Assembly: GCA_964407925.1 (NCBI GenBank)
Contig: CAYOXM010000008.1
Location: forward strand, 1 to 54,777
DNA: 54,777 nt
Origin: CAYOXM01 sp964407925
GTDB taxonomy: Bacteria; Patescibacteriota; Patescibacteriia; SG8-24
Reading direction: 5' to 3'
The translations under genes and the position numbers were made by a program. Shown here piece by piece: positions 46,968 through 54,777 of this stretch. Within the stretch, counting starts at the first letter, position 1; each line of letters begins with the position of its first letter. Under the pieces are notes generated by a model. It saw only the letters and a program-made list of their open reading frames with translations. It was not told the origin of the DNA and ran no database searches.

Positions 46968-49514
46968 ATGAACGGTGTCCTGCGACGCGCGTTAGCGCCG
47001 GTCGTTTTTGTAGCGTTCGCGACCGCATCGTGCGGCGACGAACCCGCCCCTTCCGGGCGCGGCCGTTATGACGGTCCTAGCCCCGTGATCATCGGTTCGT
47101 CCGACGTGACGGTCGCCATCGACTTGCGGCAATTCGCCATGACGGTGAAGGCCGCGGACGGAAGGACCGTGCTCAAGACGTTCGCGGGCGACCGAACGGT
47201 CGCCGGCGACGACAGGGGCGCGTATGGCGCGATTGGCGCGACAAAACGCGAACGTGAGATCCGACCCTCGCTCGTCGAAGGTTATGACCACGTTTCGCTC
47301 ACTGACGCGCCATGGCTCCACGGAGCTGCGGTCGCGTCGGTACGCGTCGCGTCGACGACCGCCGACATCGAGCTCTTCGATCCCGCGGAACCAGACGTCA
47401 CCATGACGTTTTCCGTGAAGGTCGAGGGTGCTGACGTCGCGGTCGAAGCGTCCGTGCGCGGCAAGCGCAAGGACGGTTCGGTTCCCGACGCGATGGGACA
47501 GACGTTCCTGCTCGTCGAAGGCGAGCGCGTCGCCGGTCTCGGCGAACGCGAAGGGAGCGTCAGTCATCGCGGCCGGCGCTACCAGTGCTGGGTGGAGGAA
47601 GGCGGTCTCGGGGGCGGCGAAAGCGTCGCGCCGAGTCCGACCAACCCCGCGCCGAACGGTCCGGGGATGACGCACGTTCCCGTGCCGTTCTACCATTCCT
47701 CGGCCGGTTACGCGCTCTGGGCCGACACGTCGTTCCGCACGTCGTTCTCGTTCGGCAGCGACGACCCGTCGCTCCTGCGCGTCGACACGGACGAACCGCG
47801 GCTCAAGTACCGCATGTTCGTCGGAACCCCGGCGGAAACGCTCGGCCGGTTCACCGCCCTCACGGGACGGGCGACGTTGCCCGCGCCGTGGGTGTTCGGT
47901 CCGCGCCGCCGCGCGGACATCGGCACGATGGTCGACGGCGTGCCCGAGGTGGAAGCGTTCCGCCTCCGCGGCGTGCCGACGACGATGGCCGACGACACGA
48001 CGCACTTCCTCCCGAACGGGCGGCAGTCCGGCCGTGACGCGGAAATCGCAGCATGGACCGCGAACCTGCACCGGCTCGGGTACAAGGCGATCGGCTACTT
48101 CAACGGCCACGTCTCGACGACATCCGAGGGCGCTGCGGGAATTCTCGCTGACGGTCGTGCGAAGGACCTGTTCCTTCGCACCGAGGGCGGCGACGAGTTC
48201 CGCACGTTCATGATCTCGGGCGGCAGCCAGACGGTGGTCACCATCGACTTCACGCGTCCGGGCGCCGTACCATGGTACGAGTCGCGTCTTCAAGAAGCGC
48301 TCGACCTCGGCTATGACGGCTGGATGCTGGACTTCGGCGAGTACCTGCCGCCGAACGCACGGCTCGGGAACGGCATGACCGGATGGGAGGCGCATAACCT
48401 CTACCCGCTCATGCTGCAGCGCGCGACGACGGACTACCTCCGTCGCGTGCGCGGCAACGACTGGATGTACTTCGCGCGGAGCGGATACACGGGCTCGCAG
48501 GCGTTCGCGCCGGTCATCTGGTCGGGCGACCCGTCCGCGAGCTTCGAACAGGGACGCGGACTTCCGGCCCACGTCCGTGCCGGCATCAGCGCCGGCCTCT
48601 CGGGCATCCCGTTCTGGGGAAGCGACATCAGCGGCTTCACCTGCCTCAACGATCCTCCGGCGGACAAGGAGGTCTACCTGCGTTGGGCCGAGTTCGGCGC
48701 ATTGTCGTCCGACATGCACGACGAGAACGCATGCGCCGGCAAGAAAGAGGGAACGAGCAAGTGGACGCTCTGGAGCGACGCGGAAACGGTCGCGGTTTAC
48801 GGCGCGTACGCGCGCCTGCATACCCGGCTTTTCCCGTACCTCTACGCGGCGGCGAAGGAGGCGGTCGACACGGGGCTCCCGGTCATCCGTCACCCGCTCC
48901 TCATGCACCCCGACGTTCCGGAGGCATGGGACACGGGCGAGGAATACTGGTTCGGTCCGTCGCTCTTCGTCGCTCCGGTCACCGCGCGCGGGGCGCGAAG
49001 CCGCGAAACGTTGCTGCCGCCCGGCGAATGGTTCGACTGGTGGTCCTTCGCCCACGTGAACGGCGGACGACGCGTCACTCGCGACGCGCCGCTCGACGTC
49101 ATCCCGCTCTGGCAACGCGCAGGCACGGCGATCCCGCTCCTTGATGCCGACGTGCAGACGCTTGCCGTGACCGACGATCCGTCGGTCGTCGACATGAGCG
49201 ATCGCGCGAATGTCCTCGACGTCCGCGTCGCGCTTACCGCATCCGCATCGCGAGCGGCAGCGCGTCTCGTCGACGGGACGACACTCGAAGCGTCACGTGC
49301 GCCCGGCGGCATCGTCCTGCCGAACGGCATGACGCAAGCCGACGAATCGGCGCTCGCGACGTGCGCGTCCTGCGCCCGCATCGACGCGCTGCACGACGGC
49401 ACGAGGCGGATTCGCGTCACGGCGAGTTCGCCGGTCGCTGCCGGCGGTCTCTCCCTGTCGCACGCGCGGCCGGGACCGCCGCTCCGCGTCCGTTGGGACG
49501 TCCTCGTCAAATGA
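46968..49514 (+). CDS. GH31 family glycosidase, lipoprotein
   Basis: 848 aa, SD AAAGAGG. The N-terminal signal ends in a lipobox (FATASC), so the enzyme is surface-anchored. An N-terminal beta-sandwich (about 40-300) is followed by the barrel, with nucleophile D455 in GWMLDFGEYLP and acid/base D521 in WSGDPSASF, then a C-terminal beta domain. The DFGEYLP form of the nucleophile motif is that of the sulfoquinovosidase/YihQ-like branch of GH31 rather than classical alpha-glucosidase, but substrate residues cannot be assigned confidently. No transporter or sugar-use operon is adjacent. Confidence 0.85.
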   Translation: MNGVLRRALAPVVFVAFATASCGDEPAPSGRGRYDGPSPVIIGSSDVTVAIDLRQFAMTVKAADGRTVLKTFAGDRTVAGDDRGAYGAIGATKREREIRPSLVEGYDHVSLTDAPWLHGAAVASVRVASTTADIELFDPAEPDVTMTFSVKVEGADVAVEASVRGKRKDGSVPDAMGQTFLLVEGERVAGLGEREGSVSHRGRRYQCWVEEGGLGGGESVAPSPTNPAPNGPGMTHVPVPFYHSSAGYALWADTSFRTSFSFGSDDPSLLRVDTDEPRLKYRMFVGTPAETLGRFTALTGRATLPAPWVFGPRRRADIGTMVDGVPEVEAFRLRGVPTTMADDTTHFLPNGRQSGRDAEIAAWTANLHRLGYKAIGYFNGHVSTTSEGAAGILADGRAKDLFLRTEGGDEFRTFMISGGSQTVVTIDFTRPGAVPWYESRLQEALDLGYDGWMLDFGEYLPPNARLGNGMTGWEAHNLYPLMLQRATTDYLRRVRGNDWMYFARSGYTGSQAFAPVIWSGDPSASFEQGRGLPAHVRAGISAGLSGIPFWGSDISGFTCLNDPPADKEVYLRWAEFGALSSDMHDENACAGKKEGTSKWTLWSDAETVAVYGAYARLHTRLFPYLYAAAKEAVDTGLPVIRHPLLMHPDVPEAWDTGEEYWFGPSLFVAPVTARGARSRETLLPPGEWFDWWSFAHVNGGRRVTRDAPLDVIPLWQRAGTAIPLLDADVQTLAVTDDPSVVDMSDRANVLDVRVALTASASRAAARLVDGTTLEASRAPGGIVLPNGMTQADESALATCASCARIDALHDGTRRIRVTASSPVAAGGLSLSHARPGPPLRVRWDVLVK

Positions 49515-49517
49515 CAA

Positions 49518-49541
49518 AGCCCGCCGTTCGGCGGGTTTTTC
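49518..49541 (+). terminator. Rho-independent terminator
   Basis: CCCGCC (49520-49525), GTTC, GGCGGG (49530-49535), then T-run. Confidence 0.9.
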
Positions 49542-49547
49542 TTACTG

Positions 49548-49573
49548 CAAAAAACCGTCCCGCAGGGGACGGT
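49548..49573 (-). terminator. Rho-independent terminator, minus strand
   Basis: ACCGTCC (49554-49560) pairs with GGACGGT (49567-49573), followed on the minus strand by six T. Confidence 0.88.
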
Positions 49574-49580
49574 CGTCGCG

Positions 49581-50360
49581 TCAGGGGTGCGCGAGCGGAT
49601 AGTGACCGCGGAAGTACGCGATGATGTCGCGCGTGCGTTCCGGTGACAGCGGTTTGAGGTCGCGCACCTTGCGTTTGCCGGTCGACCACGGCTTTCCCGT
49701 CACCATGACCGTCGCCGCGGGGTCGGCGATCGGCCGGACGTAATGCCAGGCCTCGGGATTCACCATCTCGTAGGATTCTCCTGCACGGACGATCCTGACG
49801 GCGCCCTTCTCCGGCGCGGGACCGTCAGGCGGACCGTGGCCGTAGGCGGTCTCGTACGCGCCGTGAAGGATGCGCATCGCCGCGGGCCATGGGTGCGGAT
49901 GAAAGAGCGGCTCGTCGGGCCTGCACGGGTGGATGAGGTGCAGGTACAGTCGTCCTTCCCCGTACGGCATCCAGACGCGCTCGACGTGCGGCTTCTCGTC
50001 GTCGACGAAGAGCGTCTGCCAGTCGTCCCCGTTCAGGAGCAGCGACGGCAATTCGCGTTCGGCTTGCGCGAGGATGGCGAGCATCCCGCCGCCGGGCGTT
50101 TCGCCCCAGGCGAAACGGTCCCGGGGGTTCACGCGCGTCGCGAGGAACCGTTTGCAGTTCGGCAGCATAAGCTCCGCGTCCATCGCCGTCGGCGCGGGGA
50201 GCTTCTCCGGAAGGAGCTGGTACAGCTTGTCGTCGTCCAGCCAACAGCGATCGTCGCCGCGTTGGTCGCGATGATCGCGGATGCCGGCGCGGAGGCGAAG
50301 GGTCTCGGCCATGAGGTCGTCACGCGAGAGGAACAGGAGGTCGTCGTCGATTTCAGCCAT
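49581..50360 (-). CDS. Cupin-like hypothetical protein
   Basis: 259 aa, SD AAAGAGG before ATG 50360. The centre has a cupin-type metal motif pattern: LYLHLIHPCRPDEPLFHPHPWPAAMRIL (HxH) followed by a Gly/Glu turn (HGAYETAYG) and a later His in NPEAWHYVRP. The N-terminal part is helical and acidic; the C-terminal tail is basic (STGKRKVRDLKPL). Such cupins range from dioxygenases to isomerases; I cannot choose. Monocistronic, ends at a strong terminator convergent with the GH31 gene. Confidence 0.6.
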   Translation of the reverse strand: MAEIDDDLLFLSRDDLMAETLRLRAGIRDHRDQRGDDRCWLDDDKLYQLLPEKLPAPTAMDAELMLPNCKRFLATRVNPRDRFAWGETPGGGMLAILAQAERELPSLLLNGDDWQTLFVDDEKPHVERVWMPYGEGRLYLHLIHPCRPDEPLFHPHPWPAAMRILHGAYETAYGHGPPDGPAPEKGAVRIVRAGESYEMVNPEAWHYVRPIADPAATVMVTGKPWSTGKRKVRDLKPLSPERTRDIIAYFRGHYPLAHP

Positions 50361-50474
50361 GGCACACCTCTTTCGTGCGGACGTATTCCATCGCGTGTCG
50401 TGCCCGCTGTCAACGGAGCGAGCCGTCGGCGAAAGGCATTTTTATCCTTATTTTAGGCAAATTCGCGGGAAAAG

Positions 50475-50483
50475 TGGTATGCT
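50475..50483 (+). promoter_or_regulatory. Extended -10 promoter, predicted leaderless
   Basis: TGG-TATGCT with the -10 at 50478-50483 and a poor -35; ATG 50490 is only 6 nt downstream. Confidence 0.45.
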
Positions 50484-50489
50484 CTGACT

Positions 50490-51158
50490 ATGCATTCGGA
50501 AGCCGGTATGACTGAAGGCGTACGCGCTTTCGTCGATGAGCTCGCTGCCCGCCCCGGAACGCTCGGCGTGGCCATTTTCGGCTCTTACGCCCGCGGCGAC
50601 GCCCGTCCCGACGCGGACATCGACGTGTTCGTGCTGGTCGAGGAAGGGGTTTGGCGCGACGTCGAACGGCGCGACGGTCTCACGTTCGAGCTGCTCTTCG
50701 CTTCGGAGCGGGAAGCCCGTGATTTTTACGCGCAGAATCCCGACGACTGCGTTTCCACCTGGGGCGAGGCGCGCATCGTGAGCGACCGGTCGGGCAGGAT
50801 GGACGCGCTTCGCGAATACGCGGCGACGATAGCCGATACCGGCAGGAAGAAGGCGGCGGTGGGAGACGTCCTGCACCGCAAGTTCGAGGCCGAGGACAAG
50901 CTTCGTGCCGCGCGCCACCTCGCGACGGAAGATTTTCCCACGGCATACATGGCGCTCCACGATCTCGCCGCGCGCCTCATCGAGACGCATTTCGCCAAGG
51001 AGGGCGCATGGTCGCCGCCGCCCAAACAGCGGCTCACGGCGCTCCGCCGCGGGTGGCCGGAGATCGCCGCGCTGTTCGACGAGTTTTATTCGCAGACGTC
51101 CTGGGAAGGGAAGACCGGCACGCTCGAGAAGGTCTTGCGTCGCGTCTTTTCCGAATGA
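50490..51158 (+). CDS. MNT-type nucleotidyltransferase with helical C-terminal domain
   Basis: 222 aa. N-terminal polymerase-beta-like minimal nucleotidyltransferase with GSYARGDARPDADIDVFV: G31-S32 and metal Asp residues D43 and D45. The C-terminal half (about 105-222) is a helical domain (DVLHRKFEAEDKLRAARHLATEDFPTAYMALHDLAARLIE) whose length resembles HEPN or kanamycin-nucleotidyltransferase C-domains. In toxin-antitoxin pairs MNT and HEPN are separate proteins; here they would be fused. Targets are unknown. The start could also be ATG 50508. Confidence 0.78.
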   Translation: MHSEAGMTEGVRAFVDELAARPGTLGVAIFGSYARGDARPDADIDVFVLVEEGVWRDVERRDGLTFELLFASEREARDFYAQNPDDCVSTWGEARIVSDRSGRMDALREYAATIADTGRKKAAVGDVLHRKFEAEDKLRAARHLATEDFPTAYMALHDLAARLIETHFAKEGAWSPPPKQRLTALRRGWPEIAALFDEFYSQTSWEGKTGTLEKVLRRVFSE

Positions 51159-51161
51159 CGC

Positions 51162-51190
51162 TTCATCATCGCGGAGAAAAGCGCTATGCT
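51162..51190 (+). promoter_or_regulatory. Possible gpsA promoter
   Basis: TTCATC (51162-51167), 17-nt spacer, TATGCT (51185-51190). The -35 is weak. Confidence 0.35.
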
Positions 51191-51219
51191 GACGCGGTGA
51201 ATAACGTGAACGGAATGCT

Positions 51220-52119
51220 ATGACGAAGGTCGCCATCATCGGCGCGGGACATCTGGGAACGGCGGTCGCGGCGGTCCTCGGCGGTCGCGAGGACGTCGAC
51301 GTGCGGTTGTGGGACAAGGATGCCGCGAAGGTTCCGGGGCAGGGGACGCTCGAGGAAACGCTCGCCGGAGCCGCCGCGGCATTTCTCTGCATGCCGACGT
51401 GGGTGGTGCGCGACGGGCTCGCCGAAGTCGGGCCGCACCTCGACCCGAAAGCCGTCGTTGTCGCGATGTCGAAGGGCATCGACGCGGAAGACCGTCTCAC
51501 CATGGACGCGCTGTTCCCTTTGCGGCTGCCGGACGGGCAGCCGTGGGCGATCATGAGCGGTCCGATGCTCGCTGCCGAGCTGTCCGAAGGGAAGTTCGGC
51601 GCGGCGACGATAGCGGCGGCGGACGAGGCTGCGGCCGCGACCGTCGCGGGGCTGTTCGAGGGGACCGCCATCGTCACGGAACGTTCTGCGGATCCTCGCG
51701 CCGTCGCCCTCGCGGGCGTCCTCAAGAACGTCTACGCCACGGGACTCGGCATCGCCGACGGCCTGCACCTGCAGGGGAACGCCAAGGGGTATCTCGTCGC
51801 GCTCGCGCTTCGCGAGATGCGGTACGTGATCGCGCGTCTCGGCGGCGATCCTGACGCCGCATTCGGGCCGGCGGGGCTCGCCGACCTCGTCGCGACGGCG
51901 TTCAGCCAGCATTCGCGCAATCGCGCCGCCGGACACGAGTTCGTGCTGTCCGGCGCGGCGCCGAAGGACAGCGAGGGTTACGCGTCGCTGCCGTACCTCC
52001 TCGCGCTGCTCGAGGACGAGACGTCGGATACGCCCTTCCTCGACGCGCTGCGCGCCGCCATCGTCGACGGCGGCGACGTGCGTCAAGCGTACGCGCGGCT
52101 GCTCGGCACAGGAGAATAG
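51220..52119 (+). CDS. gpsA: Glycerol-3-phosphate dehydrogenase [NAD(P)+]
   Basis: 299 aa. Reduces dihydroxyacetone phosphate to sn-glycerol 3-phosphate for phospholipid synthesis. Visible are the NAD-binding IIGAGHLGTAV (7-17), the MSKGI loop (K85), SGPMLAAEL, the catalytic-Lys helix LKNVYATGLGIADGL (K169), GNAKGYLVALALREM and FGPAGLADLVATAFSQHSRNR. Slightly shorter than E. coli GpsA because the N-domain is compact. Complete and probably functional; it draws on the same triose pool as TpiA. Confidence 0.94.
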   Translation: MTKVAIIGAGHLGTAVAAVLGGREDVDVRLWDKDAAKVPGQGTLEETLAGAAAAFLCMPTWVVRDGLAEVGPHLDPKAVVVAMSKGIDAEDRLTMDALFPLRLPDGQPWAIMSGPMLAAELSEGKFGAATIAAADEAAAATVAGLFEGTAIVTERSADPRAVALAGVLKNVYATGLGIADGLHLQGNAKGYLVALALREMRYVIARLGGDPDAAFGPAGLADLVATAFSQHSRNRAAGHEFVLSGAAPKDSEGYASLPYLLALLEDETSDTPFLDALRAAIVDGGDVRQAYARLLGTGE

Positions 52120-52147
52120 AAAAAGCCCCGCGATGCCGCGGGGCGTT
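52120..52147. terminator. Bidirectional terminator
   Basis: GCCCCGCG (52125-52132), ATGC, CGCGGGGC (52137-52144); A/T-rich flanks on both sides, stronger for the minus strand. Confidence 0.82.
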
Positions 52148-52151
52148 TCGT

Positions 52152-53018
52152 TCATGACGGCTTGATGCCGATTTCCTCGAGCCGTCGCGCGAGGTACTCG
52201 CCGGCGGTGACTCGCGGGAGCTCGGACAGGACGACTTCGGAGCGCGGATGGACGAAGAACGGGATGGAGTACCGTTCGCCGTCGCCCGTGCCGTTCGTGA
52301 CGCGGTGCGTCGTCGACCGGATGCGGCCCCGCGTCAGCAGCTGGAGCATGTCGCCCGCGTTCACGATGATCGCGTCCGGGGGGTTGTCGACCGCGATCCA
52401 CGCTCCTTCCCGCGTGAGGATTTCCAGTCCCGATGCCGTCGCGCTGACGAGCAGCGTGATGAAGTTGATGTCCTCGTGCGGCGCCGAACGGAGTCCCGGC
52501 GTTCCCGGCCTGATCGGCGGGTAGTGCAGGATCCGCAGGAGCGAGTTGCCTTCGCGCGTCATCGCGGAAAGTTCGCCGTCGGGACGGCCGAGATGCCTGC
52601 CGACGGCGTCGAGCAGCCGCGTCGAAAGGCGGTCGAGGGCGTCGAACAGCGCCATGTACGTTCCGCCGAAGTCGGACACTTCGATGGGGTAGAGCCGTTC
52701 GGCCATCGGCACGTTCTTGCGGACGTGCCAGAACTCCTTGAGGTCGGGCGTCGGGTCGTCTTTGGCATGCTCGATGCCGAACGAGGTGTAGCCGGTCGCT
52801 CGGCCGTTCGCGGGCGTCTCGTACTTCTGCTTCACCGCTTCGGGGAGCGCGAACGTGCTGCGCGCGACCTCGTAGGCCCTGCGGAGGTAGGCCGGCGGGA
52901 TGCCGTGATTCGTCACCGTGACGAAGCCGAACCGTTCGAGCCCCTCCCCGAGGAGCTGCGGAAGCCGGCCGGCGTCGCCGACCATGTCCACGACGGGAAC
53001 CCGATTGACGTCAGTCAT
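52152..53018 (-). CDS. Isopenicillin N synthase-like Fe(II) oxygenase
   Basis: 288 aa, SD AAGGATGG before ATG 53018; the longer frame has no support. The fold is that of plant- and fungus-like 2-oxoglutarate/Fe(II) dioxygenases: DIOX_N region (PVVDMVGDAGRLPQLLGEGLERFGFVTVTNHGI), then the iron triad H181-x-D183 (APHEDINFITLL) and H238 (STTHRV), and RYS (R249, S251) for the co-substrate carboxylate. Substrate unknown. Such oxygenases are rare in streamlined CPR genomes, so acquisition by transfer is possible. Confidence 0.88.
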   Translation of the reverse strand: MTDVNRVPVVDMVGDAGRLPQLLGEGLERFGFVTVTNHGIPPAYLRRAYEVARSTFALPEAVKQKYETPANGRATGYTSFGIEHAKDDPTPDLKEFWHVRKNVPMAERLYPIEVSDFGGTYMALFDALDRLSTRLLDAVGRHLGRPDGELSAMTREGNSLLRILHYPPIRPGTPGLRSAPHEDINFITLLVSATASGLEILTREGAWIAVDNPPDAIIVNAGDMLQLLTRGRIRSTTHRVTNGTGDGERYSIPFFVHPRSEVVLSELPRVTAGEYLARRLEEIGIKPS

Positions 53019-53130
53019 TTTCAACCATCCTTGTGGTGCGCCGGCGCGAAGAGCGCCGTTGCCTACAGGTGACCATTGCGGACGGGGCGCGTCAACCCCT
53101 CCGCTGGGCCACGCGAAGGGGTCAAGCGCA

Positions 53131-53159
53131 TTGCCGTCCGGGGGTCGCGGTGTTAAGAT
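53131..53159 (+). promoter_or_regulatory. Promoter of the histidine phosphatase gene
   Basis: TTGCCG (53131-53136), 17-nt spacer, TAAGAT (53154-53159). Leader about 25 nt. Confidence 0.6.
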
Positions 53160-53190
53160 GGCGCGGTTCTTTCCCCACCGAGGAAGTATG

Positions 53191-53733
53191 ATGAAAATCG
53201 TCGTCGCCCGGCACTGCCAGACCGACCTTAACGCCCAGCATCGCATCCAGGGTCACCTTGACGCGGAACTCAACGCCACGGGGTATGCCCAGGCTGCCCG
53301 GCTCGCCGATGGCGTAAGGGGGCTGGGCATCACCGCGATCGTTTCGTCGGACCTGAAGCGTGCCGTGCAGACCGCCAAGGTGGTCGCCGCCGCGCTGACC
53401 GTCCACTCCTGGACCGACGTCCGGCTGCGCGAGTGCCACTTCGGTTCGCTCGACGGCGTGTCATACGCCGAATTCGGGCTGAAGTGCGGCTTGCGCAACC
53501 TGCCGACTGCGTCATTCGTCCTTGAGGCGGACTTCACCCCGTTCGGCGGCGAACGCGGCATCGACGTGTTCGAGCGGCAAAAGGCCCTTCTGAACGAGCT
53601 CGTCGCAGAGCATCCTGACGGATGCATGATGATCGTCGGGCACGGGCGCAGCCTGCGGACGCTCCTTGCGCCGCTCGGCCACCCGACCTCCTGGCTGCGC
53701 GATCAGGGTTCGCATCTCGTCATCACGTACTGA
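53191..53733 (+). CDS. Histidine phosphatase (phosphoglycerate mutase-like)
   Basis: 180 aa from ATG 53191, which sits 6 nt after AGGA; the ATG one codon upstream is possible. Signature ARHCQTDLNAQHRIQGHLDAELN: catalytic His 8 is present, but Gly of RHG is Cys. Then SSDLKRAVQTAKVVA, the RLRECHFGSLDG loop and the second His in VGHGRSLRTLL. This branch (cobC/GpmB-like) removes phosphate from small metabolites; the substrate is not predictable here. Ends at a perfect terminator. Confidence 0.88.
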   Translation: MKIVVARHCQTDLNAQHRIQGHLDAELNATGYAQAARLADGVRGLGITAIVSSDLKRAVQTAKVVAAALTVHSWTDVRLRECHFGSLDGVSYAEFGLKCGLRNLPTASFVLEADFTPFGGERGIDVFERQKALLNELVAEHPDGCMMIVGHGRSLRTLLAPLGHPTSWLRDQGSHLVITY

Positions 53734-53756
53734 ATCCGCCTTCCGGCGGATTTTTT
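53733..53756 (+). terminator. Rho-independent terminator
   Basis: ATCCGCC (53734-53740), TTCC, GGCGGAT (53745-53751), then T-run. Confidence 0.93.
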
Positions 53757-53813
53757 AAAGGCGGGTGCGAGCTCCTTGAAAAAAGCGGGCAGCCCGCGAA
53801 ATACGAGAGGGTT

Positions 53814-53839
53814 AAAAAAGCGCCCGAGGAATCGGGCGC
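53814..53839 (-). terminator. Rho-independent terminator, minus strand
   Basis: GCGCCCGA (53820-53827) pairs with TCGGGCGC (53832-53839), minus strand continues with six T. Confidence 0.92.
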
Positions 53840-53844
53840 GCGCG

Positions 53845-54669
53845 TCACGGGGGAAAAATGGTCGTCGCCCCTGCGACCCAGAAGTAGTTGTCGCGCACGC
53901 GCATGAGCGTCTCCGGCGTCACGACGGCGGCATCGCGATATGTCTGCTTGTCTTTCATCAGCGTCTTGTTGCGGTCCGGCCAGATGCGCCACGAGTCGTT
54001 GTCGATGACGTCGGCGACGAGCAGCTCGTACGTCCCGAGGTCGACGCCGCATTCGATCTTGCAGTCGACGAGCGTGACGTTCAGCGACGCCCACGCGGCC
54101 TCGAGCGCGAGGAACGTCGCCAGCGCGCGCTCCTCGAGCCGTTGGACGTGGATGTGGTCCACGACCCACGAGTCGCCGAACCGGATGCTATGGAACGGAC
54201 GCCTTGCGATCGGCCCGAGGCTGCTCGGCCGGCGGGGGTCGAAGAGCAGCCACTCGCTCCGGTCGTCGGACATCTTCATGTACGGGTCGTGGCTCGCGTC
54301 GTCCTTGAGGTAGAGTTCGATCCGCGGCGCGGCCATGAACGTGATGCCTTCATAGAGGTGCGGTTCGCGCTTGGTGATCGATCCCGACGATATCCGTCGC
54401 GTCACGATTTCGATCGGGATCATCGCACAGCGTCGGGCGCGGAACGCCCGCAGGTCCTCGCGCGCGAGGAAGTGGTTCGGGATGCCGCGCCGCGAGAGCA
54501 GGGCGAAGCAATTCGTCGCGGTCGTCGTCGCGGCGGCGCCCTTGCCGTGGAACGAGTGCCTCCTGGCGCCGTCGCCCGCGGTGATGTCGTCCTTGCTTTC
54601 GATGAGCACCTCGTTCGTTCCCGGAACACCCCGGATGATTTTGGTCTTCCCTTCGGCGATGACCGTCAT
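53845..54669 (-). CDS. purC: SAICAR synthetase (PurC)
   Basis: 274 aa, SD AAGGGGG before ATG 54669. Joins CAIR and aspartate with ATP in purine synthesis. Motifs: AEGKTKIIRG near the start, SKDDITAGDG, RRISSGSITKREP, LVDCKIECGVD and VADVIDNDSWRIWPD. The C-terminus (DKQTYRDAAVVTPETLMRVRDNYFWVA) is of the longer type seen in some bacterial and eukaryotic PAICS enzymes. No other de novo purine gene is adjacent; the PurA-like protein at 44.8 kb is the only relative in the window. Beyond it, 54670-54777 shows only a weak TACGCT -10 on the minus strand. Confidence 0.9.
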   Translation of the reverse strand: MTVIAEGKTKIIRGVPGTNEVLIESKDDITAGDGARRHSFHGKGAAATTTATNCFALLSRRGIPNHFLAREDLRAFRARRCAMIPIEIVTRRISSGSITKREPHLYEGITFMAAPRIELYLKDDASHDPYMKMSDDRSEWLLFDPRRPSSLGPIARRPFHSIRFGDSWVVDHIHVQRLEERALATFLALEAAWASLNVTLVDCKIECGVDLGTYELLVADVIDNDSWRIWPDRNKTLMKDKQTYRDAAVVTPETLMRVRDNYFWVAGATTIFPP

Positions 54670-54777
54670 GGCGACCCCCTTTGGCAATGAACGCGACACG
54701 AGCGTACCACGACCGGAAAAAAGAAAAAGCAGCGAGCGGCGTCCGTTCCGCAGGCCGCCTTGTTCCTGCCGCCGCCC

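Noticed and set aside
46992..49115. 707-codon minus-strand frame opposite the GH31 gene
   Set aside because: Antisense of a gene with intact catalytic motifs; composition is Arg/Glu/Val shadow-like.

Overview
The window is 54.8 kb of GC-rich, tightly packed bacterial DNA. It reads best as a piece of a Patescibacteria (CPR) genome of the Uhrbacteria/Magasanikbacteria/Parcubacteria kind; this is an inference. Supporting points are many short orphan proteins, lipoprotein boxes of the form VGAGC, a soluble tandem-GGDEF protein, an SLT-type lytic lipoprotein, a modular peptidoglycan-binding surface protein, an alpha2-type glycyl-tRNA synthetase and a His-less MurG of the kind I associate with CPR. 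TGA is used only as a stop, so the recoded Gracilibacteria/Absconditabacteria are unlikely. A run of exactly 100 N inside murD shows that this is a draft scaffold.

Layout. 1-3.5 kb: 3' part of lon, then ftsW and murG. 3.5-9 kb: an orphan, a tandem GGDEF protein, small hypotheticals, tRNA-Lys and a leucine-rich lipoprotein. 9-16.4 kb: lytic transglycosylase, GT4 glycosyltransferase, membrane-linked phosphoesterase, a large structured intergenic element, translin-like protein, GT2 and murD. 16.4-21 kb, minus strand: a DEAH helicase, two secreted proteins and two orphans. 21-31 kb: holB, Asp-box lipoprotein, frr, a second nested-palindrome element, a paralog pair behind a structured leader, glyS, an M16 peptidase, tpiA, a TPR protein and three tRNAs. 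30.7-40.3 kb: a frameshifted PD-(D/E)XK nuclease gene, rpmG, tRNA-Trp, cytochrome b5-like and DoxX proteins, a TipA-type MerR regulator, the surface protein, a GST plus ABC-2 transporter operon, a transglutaminase-like protein and a 29-residue membrane peptide. 40.3-46.2 kb: the most unusual block, with a divergent SAM-like protein, a zinc-ribbon pseudokinase, a vWA protein and a divergent PurA homolog. 46.2-54.8 kb: a GH31 lipoprotein, a cupin-like protein, an MNT nucleotidyltransferase, gpsA, a 2OG-Fe(II)-type oxygenase, a histidine phosphatase and purC.

Regulatory signals are unusually legible. About twenty sites fit TTGaca-N17-TAnnnT, often with TGC just before the -10. In nine genes the -10 ends only 6-10 nt before the start codon, which predicts leaderless mRNAs. 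Several apparent TTG starts are really -35 boxes, and this moved several start sites. Rho-independent terminators are abundant, and at 6242-6284 a promoter -35 lies inside a terminator loop.

Working together: ftsW, murG, murD and the lytic enzyme belong to cell-wall growth. glyS, frr, rpmG, holB and the tRNAs are core information functions. tpiA and gpsA point to minimal triose metabolism with some lipid-precursor capacity. The surface and secreted proteins suggest contact with a host or matrix. The pseudokinase/vWA block is the best candidate for an undescribed system.
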